DNA of 10,453 bases, from NCBI GenBank assembly GCA_963557065.1, contig CAUWCT010000083.1, forward strand, positions 1 to 10,453, read 5' to 3'. The position numbers and the translations under genes are program-made. The notes under the pieces are model-generated. The model was given only the letters and a program-made list of their open reading frames with translations. It was not told the origin of the DNA and did no database searches. Source of the stretch: UMGS1370 sp963557065. Its GTDB lineage: Bacteria; Bacillota; Clostridia; Lachnospirales; Lachnospiraceae. Below, piece after piece: positions 6,602 through 10,453 of the stretch; the first letter of the stretch is position 1, and every line of letters starts with the position of its first letter.

Positions 6602-7741
6602 ATGATTGTACAGAGCAGCAGAGTTTGGATTGCCGGACAGTTTATTCCGGTACAGTTAGAGATACAGGATGGAGTTATTGTACGGATTTACAATCTGGAT
6701 GAAAAGCCTGCAGATAAAGATTATGGAGATAAGCGGATCGTTCCGGGATTTATTGATGTGCACACCCATGGCGCCTATGGCTTTGATACCAATGATGCCA
6801 ATCCTGAGGGCCTCAGGGACTGGATGAGAAGGATTCCGGAGGAGGGAGTGACTGCCATTCTTCCCACTACGGTAACCCAGATGCCGGATGTGCTGACAGA
6901 AGCAGTGGCCAATGTAGCCCGGGTAATCGAAGAGGGGTATGAAGGTGCGGAGATTTTGGGAATCCATTTTGAAGGCCCCTATCTGGACATGGAATATAAG
7001 GGTGCGCAGCCGCCGGAAGCCATTGCAAAACCCAGCGTAGAGCAGTTTGCCGGTTATCAGAAGGCAGCAAAGGGATGGATTAAGTACATTACATTAGCGC
7101 CGGAGCAGGATACGGATTTTGCCCTTACCAGATACTGCAGCCAAAACGGCGTGGCGGTCAGCATGGGACATTCTGCAGCTACTTATGAGCAGGCTTTGAT
7201 GGGAATAGCCAACGGCGCTGTTTCCATGACCCATGTGTATAACGGCATGACCCCGTATCATCACAGAAAACCGGGTCTGGTAGGCACAGCCATGAGAGTG
7301 CGGGACATTTACGGCGAAGTGATCTGCGACGGCTGTCATTCTCATTTGGCTGCACTCAACAACTATTTTACTGCCAAAGGCCGGGATTACGCGATTATGG
7401 TAAGCGATTCTTTGCGGGCAAAACATTGTCCGCCAGGAGGCCATTATCAGCTTGGCGGTCATGATATTGAGATAGGAGAAGATGGACTGGCAAGGCTGAA
7501 AGGGACAGAGACCATTGCAGGCAGTACGCTGAACATGAATAAAGGGTTGAAGATTTTAGTGGAAAAGGCAATGATCCCATTTGATGCGGCGCTGAATTCC
7601 TGCACCATCAATCCCGCAAAAGTTCTTCGCGTAGACGACCGAAAAGGCCGTCTGGCCGCCGGGTATGATGCCGATCTGGTAGTCCTGGAAGACAACTATG
7701 ATGTGGTTCAGACATACTGCCGGGGGAAGGCAATGCTGTAA
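6602..7741 (+). CDS. nagA: N-acetylglucosamine-6-phosphate deacetylase
   Basis: This 379-residue amidohydrolase should remove acetate from GlcNAc-6-phosphate to give glucosamine-6-phosphate, feeding amino-sugar catabolism or cell-wall recycling. Motifs fit the NagA family: PGFIDVHTHG with His54 and His56, FEGPYL with the metal ligand Glu124, MGHS with His190, MTHVYNGM with His211, a HHRKPGLVG loop and the catalytic Asp269. The C-terminal GYDADLVVLE is the usual end of the amidohydrolase barrel. Two places differ from the patterns I expect: VSDS around Asp269 where VTDA is typical, and DGCHSHLA where DGxHxHP is typical. These might reflect lineage variation or a related amino-sugar substrate. 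GAGGG (6592-6596) lies five bases before the ATG. No nagB, phosphotransferase or regulator gene is adjacent, so pathway context comes from the family alone. Confidence 0.9.
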   Translation: MIVQSSRVWIAGQFIPVQLEIQDGVIVRIYNLDEKPADKDYGDKRIVPGFIDVHTHGAYGFDTNDANPEGLRDWMRRIPEEGVTAILPTTVTQMPDVLTEAVANVARVIEEGYEGAEILGIHFEGPYLDMEYKGAQPPEAIAKPSVEQFAGYQKAAKGWIKYITLAPEQDTDFALTRYCSQNGVAVSMGHSAATYEQALMGIANGAVSMTHVYNGMTPYHHRKPGLVGTAMRVRDIYGEVICDGCHSHLAALNNYFTAKGRDYAIMVSDSLRAKHCPPGGHYQLGGHDIEIGEDGLARLKGTETIAGSTLNMNKGLKILVEKAMIPFDAALNSCTINPAKVLRVDDRKGRLAAGYDADLVVLEDNYDVVQTYCRGKAML

Positions 7742-7757
7742 TGGATTGAAAAATCCA
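7742..7757 (+). other. Small perfect hairpin directly after the nagA stop
   Basis: TGGATT (7742-7747) and AATCCA (7752-7757) form a 6-bp stem closed by a GAAA tetraloop, beginning at the base after the stop codon. No U-tract follows, so it is not a terminator by itself. It could stabilise the mRNA 3' end. Confidence 0.4.
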
Positions 7758-7789
7758 ATCATGCTTGCTGGAAACTGCTAAAAGTTTTA

Positions 7790-7834
7790 AAACGCTCTCG
7801 GATCTTGCCAGAAAAGCAGGATCCGCGGGCGTTT
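7790..7834. terminator. Bidirectional terminator between convergent nagA and MATE genes
   Basis: The arms 7790-7808 and 7816-7834 form a 19-bp stem with one mismatch and two G-U pairs around the loop CAGAAAA. On the plus strand it ends in GTTTCTTGT, a modest T-run serving nagA. On the minus strand it ends in GCGTTTTAAAACTTTT, a better T-rich tail serving the exporter gene. Its place between two converging genes supports use from both sides. Confidence 0.75.
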
Positions 7835-7876
7835 CTTGTCTGCCGCAAATGGGCAAGGAGGTGCATGGCTGAACGG

Positions 7877-9277
7877 TTACGATTTTTTCAGAAGGTGGAT
7901 ATGGTGTTCTTGGCAAATTTGGCGGATGGTGAAAAAGCCAATGATGGCAGACAGGATGCCAACGCCAATATTGCTGACTGCCATAACGATTCCCACGCTG
8001 ATGCTTCCAAGAGAGGTAAATTGCTGAAGGATCCAGAGCACAGGTACCCGGAAAGCGAATACCCGGCAGAAATTAATCAGCAGCGTATATTTGGTCTTTC
8101 CAAACCCATAGAGCATCCCTACTACTGCGGAATTGATGCCAAGAGGAATTGCGCCCCATGCTTCAAACCAATAAATCGACATAATGAGTTCCTGAAAACC
8201 AGGATCATTCTGGGCAAACAGCCAGGTAATCTGCCGCAGAAACACCAGGTTTAAGACCATGGTGACAGCACTGATGGAGACATCGATGGCGGCCGTCCAG
8301 AAAAAGATTTCCAGGGCGCGGGCCGGTTTTCCGGCCCCTAAATTTTGGCTGATAATGGCGGAACTGCCATCTTGAAATCCAATATGGGGCGTGGTGGTGA
8401 TGCCTCCGATGTTGTTGGAAATCCCAAGTGCGCCTACGGTCAGCGCACCATAAACAGTACTCATGGAGTTAACCAGCACTTTTCCCAGAGAGAAAGCGGC
8501 TTTTTCCACAATGACCGGACCGGATATGGCTAAAATGGGGAAAACTACTGATTTTTTTAAGGATATGCTGGAAAACGAAAATCCAAACACATTATCCGGC
8601 TGACAGATATTGACGGCAGCAGCGGCAAACATGAGAGCCTGGGAGAGAATGGTGGCAATGGCAATCATATGGATTCCGCCATGGAATACATAGACGAATA
8701 CAGCCGTTAAAATCAATTTTACTGCAATGACGAATACGTTGAGAATCAGAATCCGTTTGGAATTGCCTCTGGCGCGCTCTACGGAAATGTAGACGTTGTT
8801 GAAAAACATAATGACCATGCCGATTAAGTCCAGCCTGAAATAAGAAACGCCGTCAGCCATAAATTCTTTTGGGGTACCGGCAAATCTTAAAAATTCTTCT
8901 GTAAAAGGGAGCAAAATTCCCAGAAGGAGGATGCTGACGGCGGCGCACAGGGAGTATAGGGTGCTGACGCGTTTTTTTACAAGAGAAAAATCGCCGGATC
9001 CATAGGCTTCGCTGATTTTTACTCCTGCACCTACAGCAAGGCCGCCTCCTACGGCAGACAAAGTCATGTCCAACTGAGACAGGTAAGACACTGTGGACAC
9101 AGCAGAAGAGCTGATGTGGGCGGCCATCATGGAATCCAGAATTTTAAACAGCTGATTTAAACTCTGGTAAAGAGCCAGCGGAAGGCTTATATACAAAATT
9201 ACTTTCCACGCTGAGGCGTTTAGGGAAAATTCTCGAAATTTCCGATCTTTTTCCGATAGTCCCATTTGAGAATTCAT
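7877..9277 (-). CDS. MATE-family multidrug/toxin exporter
   Basis: This 466-residue inner-membrane protein should export organic cations or other toxic compounds in exchange for Na+ or H+. It shows about twelve hydrophobic segments in two similar halves. Each half carries the MATE-type glycine signature: AVGAGVKISEAYGSGD (81-96) and SQNLGAGKPARA (310-321). The soluble N-terminus (about 1-22) and short basic tail (KKS) are cytoplasmic by topology rules. The ATG at 9277 is supported by a minus-strand AGGA (9285-9288) seven bases upstream; a second Met at residue 5 lacks such a site. It is divergent from an AraC-family regulator, which suggests that regulator controls it. Substrate cannot be inferred; a lipid or polysaccharide flippase role is less likely given the signatures. 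Confidence 0.93.
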   Translation of the reverse strand: MNSQMGLSEKDRKFREFSLNASAWKVILYISLPLALYQSLNQLFKILDSMMAAHISSSAVSTVSYLSQLDMTLSAVGGGLAVGAGVKISEAYGSGDFSLVKKRVSTLYSLCAAVSILLLGILLPFTEEFLRFAGTPKEFMADGVSYFRLDLIGMVIMFFNNVYISVERARGNSKRILILNVFVIAVKLILTAVFVYVFHGGIHMIAIATILSQALMFAAAAVNICQPDNVFGFSFSSISLKKSVVFPILAISGPVIVEKAAFSLGKVLVNSMSTVYGALTVGALGISNNIGGITTTPHIGFQDGSSAIISQNLGAGKPARALEIFFWTAAIDVSISAVTMVLNLVFLRQITWLFAQNDPGFQELIMSIYWFEAWGAIPLGINSAVVGMLYGFGKTKYTLLINFCRVFAFRVPVLWILQQFTSLGSISVGIVMAVSNIGVGILSAIIGFFTIRQICQEHHIHLLKKS

Positions 9278-9301
9278 AGAAAAATCCTTTCTTTTTTATA
9301 T

Positions 9302-9307
9302 TTTATA
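9302..9307 (-). promoter_or_regulatory. Weak candidate -10 for the MATE gene
   Basis: On the minus strand TATAAA sits about 25 bases before the exporter start, in a very AT-rich stretch. The -35 region 17 bp upstream (TATCTT, 9325-9330) is poor, so the promoter may need an activator such as the divergent AraC-family protein. This is a low-confidence reading. Confidence 0.25.
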
Positions 9308-9414
9308 AATAGTTCAGCCATGCGAAGATATAGGCGGAAAAGGTTGAAGGCCTGTTTCATAAGAGTGTTCCTGTCGGTATTTTCATCATAATATAAAAAC
9401 AAGAGATTTTCTAC

Positions 9415-9460
9415 GATTTTTCTGTCTGATTTCGAGAAAAATACTGATTTTTTGTCCGAT
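9415..9460. repeat. Direct repeat in the MATE/AraC intergenic region, candidate operator
   Basis: GATTTTTCTGTCTGAT (9415-9430) and GATTTTTTGTCCGAT (9446-9460) agree at 14 of 16 aligned positions, with one gap. They start 31 bp apart, about three DNA turns, placing both on one face of the helix, as AraC-family operators often do. A looser third copy, GATTTTCTACGAT (9405-9417), begins 10 bp earlier. They lie 30-90 bp ahead of the regulator gene. T-richness inflates the similarity somewhat. Confidence 0.4.
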
Positions 9461-9491
9461 AAAAAGAGAACGAGAGAAGGAGAGGAGCTAA

Positions 9492-10346
9492 GTGAGAGAA
9501 AAAAATACCGTGCCAGGCCCATCTGTCTGGCCGCTTAAAGTGGAAATTACCAGGAGAAAACGAGAACAGGGGTTTTCTATGAAGGATGCTCATTCCCATC
9601 GGGTTTACGAGCTGCTTTACCTGACGTCCGGCACTTGCAGAGTGTTTATCGGACATTCCATCTATTATGCAAAAGCTGGTGACTTTATCCTCATAAAGCC
9701 GGGACAGATTCACAGAACCACCTATGAGTCCAGCCCGGTAGCGGAACGGGTAACCATAGGATTTTTAGAGCAGACGGTGAATCTGATGGGGAATTTTTGC
9801 TCACAGGAAGAGGTAGAGAGGCTTTTTAATACGGTAAAAATAGGGATTCCCTTGGAACGCCGCTTGTTTGCAGAAGAATTGCTTCAAAAAATGGAAGACG
9901 AGGAGAGAAATGCAGACGGTTATTCTGCGCTGCTGCAAGGAGGCTACCTTTTGGAACTGCTGGCATTTTTGGGAAGGGAAGGAATTAGGGAAGGCGTTTT
10001 GGAGGTCTTAGACGAGACCGAGATGGAGATTCAAAATGCAGCCGACTACCTGTATCTTCATTATGCGGAAGCTTTAAGCCTGACTAAGATGGCAGGGCGC
10101 GCCCATATGAGCCCTGAGTATTTTTCAAGAAAATTTCATAAGCTGACCGGATTTGGATTTAAGGAATATTTGACCCGCGTACGGATTGAAGAGGCTGCAA
10201 AAATGCTGGCATCCGGCAAAAAGTCTGTGACAGAAGTGGCGTTAAGCTGCGGATACAGCGATGGAAACTATTTTGGAGACGTTTTCCGCAGGCTCAAGGG
10301 AGTTTCCCCAAAACAGTACCGAAAGCAGGCTCAAACGTTTGGATAA
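9492..10346 (+). CDS. AraC-family transcriptional regulator (cupin plus HTH)
   Basis: This 284-residue DNA-binding regulator has an N-terminal cupin-type ligand or dimerisation domain (about 30-110) with HSHRVYELLYLTSG and IKPGQIHR, including His34 and His36. The AraC/XylS DNA-binding domain (about 180-280) has two helix-turn-helix units near 197-217 and 246-268 and the family ending VSPKQYRKQ. The start is a GTG. It is supported by GAGGAG (9482-9487) four bases upstream, overlapping an AAGGAG nine bases away. The next Met (residue 30, HSHR region) would cut into the conserved N-terminus. It is divergent from the MATE exporter and probably controls it and itself through the shared 214-bp region. 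The effector is unknown; the cupin may bind a sugar, peptide or drug. Confidence 0.93.
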   Translation: MREKNTVPGPSVWPLKVEITRRKREQGFSMKDAHSHRVYELLYLTSGTCRVFIGHSIYYAKAGDFILIKPGQIHRTTYESSPVAERVTIGFLEQTVNLMGNFCSQEEVERLFNTVKIGIPLERRLFAEELLQKMEDEERNADGYSALLQGGYLLELLAFLGREGIREGVLEVLDETEMEIQNAADYLYLHYAEALSLTKMAGRAHMSPEYFSRKFHKLTGFGFKEYLTRVRIEEAAKMLASGKKSVTEVALSCGYSDGNYFGDVFRRLKGVSPKQYRKQAQTFG

Positions 10347-10350
10347 AACC

Positions 10351-10365
10351 CTCTTGAATCAAGAG
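10351..10365. repeat. 15-bp perfect palindrome after the araC-type gene
   Basis: CTCTTGA-A-TCAAGAG begins four bases after the regulator stop codon. As RNA it could form a 6-bp stem with a three-base loop, but the following TTCC is not a U-tract, so termination is doubtful. A protein-binding site is an alternative. The rest of the window end (10366-10453) is AT-rich with no gene or clear promoter that I can support. Confidence 0.4.
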
Positions 10366-10453
10366 TTCCAAATGTTTAAAATAGAGAGGAACAAGCAAGT
10401 AGAATAGGAGCATTCCTGTAATTCAGAAATAACGCCAATTGAATAAAAAGAAA

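Noticed and set aside
7805..8254. Plus-strand open frame of about 150 codons opposite the exporter gene
   Set aside because: It is antisense to the C-terminal part of the MATE gene, has low-complexity shadow-like composition and no recognisable domain.
1..10453. Mobile element, CRISPR, phage or defence system
   Set aside because: There is no transposase, integrase, spaced repeat array, tRNA-linked boundary or composition shift. The genes are ordinary chromosomal families.

Overview
The window carries eight genes and looks like the chromosome of a low-to-mid GC Gram-positive Clostridia member, most likely a Lachnospiraceae-type gut anaerobe. The reasons are AGGAGG-type ribosome binding sites, sigma-A promoters with extended -10 elements, a classic lipobox lipoprotein and strong intrinsic terminators. 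The taxonomic placement is an inference from sequence style, not from a database match.

Layout. (1) 1-2354: two promoter candidates, then a two-component operon. A membrane histidine kinase (173-1687) overlaps an OmpR/PhoB-type response regulator (1665-2354) by 23 bp. (2) 2355-4288: a near-consensus promoter runs almost directly into an intrinsic-terminator-like hairpin, followed by a DEAD-box RNA helicase with a C-terminal DbpA-type RNA-binding domain. This arrangement looks like transcription attenuation. (3) 4289-5062: a small predicted lipoprotein of unrecognised function, with a candidate promoter of its own overlapping the helicase stop codon and a strong terminator behind it. (4) 5075-6487: a second hairpin, then a class-3-like aldehyde dehydrogenase whose real start is the ATG at 5120. 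(5) 6488-7834: a well-formed promoter, an N-acetylglucosamine-6-phosphate deacetylase (nagA-like) standing alone, and a long hairpin that probably terminates transcription from both sides. (6) 7877-10346: a MATE-family exporter on the minus strand, divergent from an AraC-family regulator. Their 214-bp shared intergenic region holds a direct repeat with three-helical-turn spacing, a plausible operator.

How they fit together. Only three groupings are supported: the kinase/regulator pair, possible helicase to lipoprotein read-through, and the divergent regulator/exporter pair. The helicase, lipoprotein, dehydrogenase and deacetylase do not form an obvious pathway. I see no rRNA, tRNA, CRISPR array, insertion sequence, phage gene or defence island, and no gap over 300 bases without a gene. 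The most interesting signals are regulatory: the helicase leader, the AraC/MATE intergenic repeats and the tandem hairpins ahead of the dehydrogenase. I do not see a new multi-gene system here.
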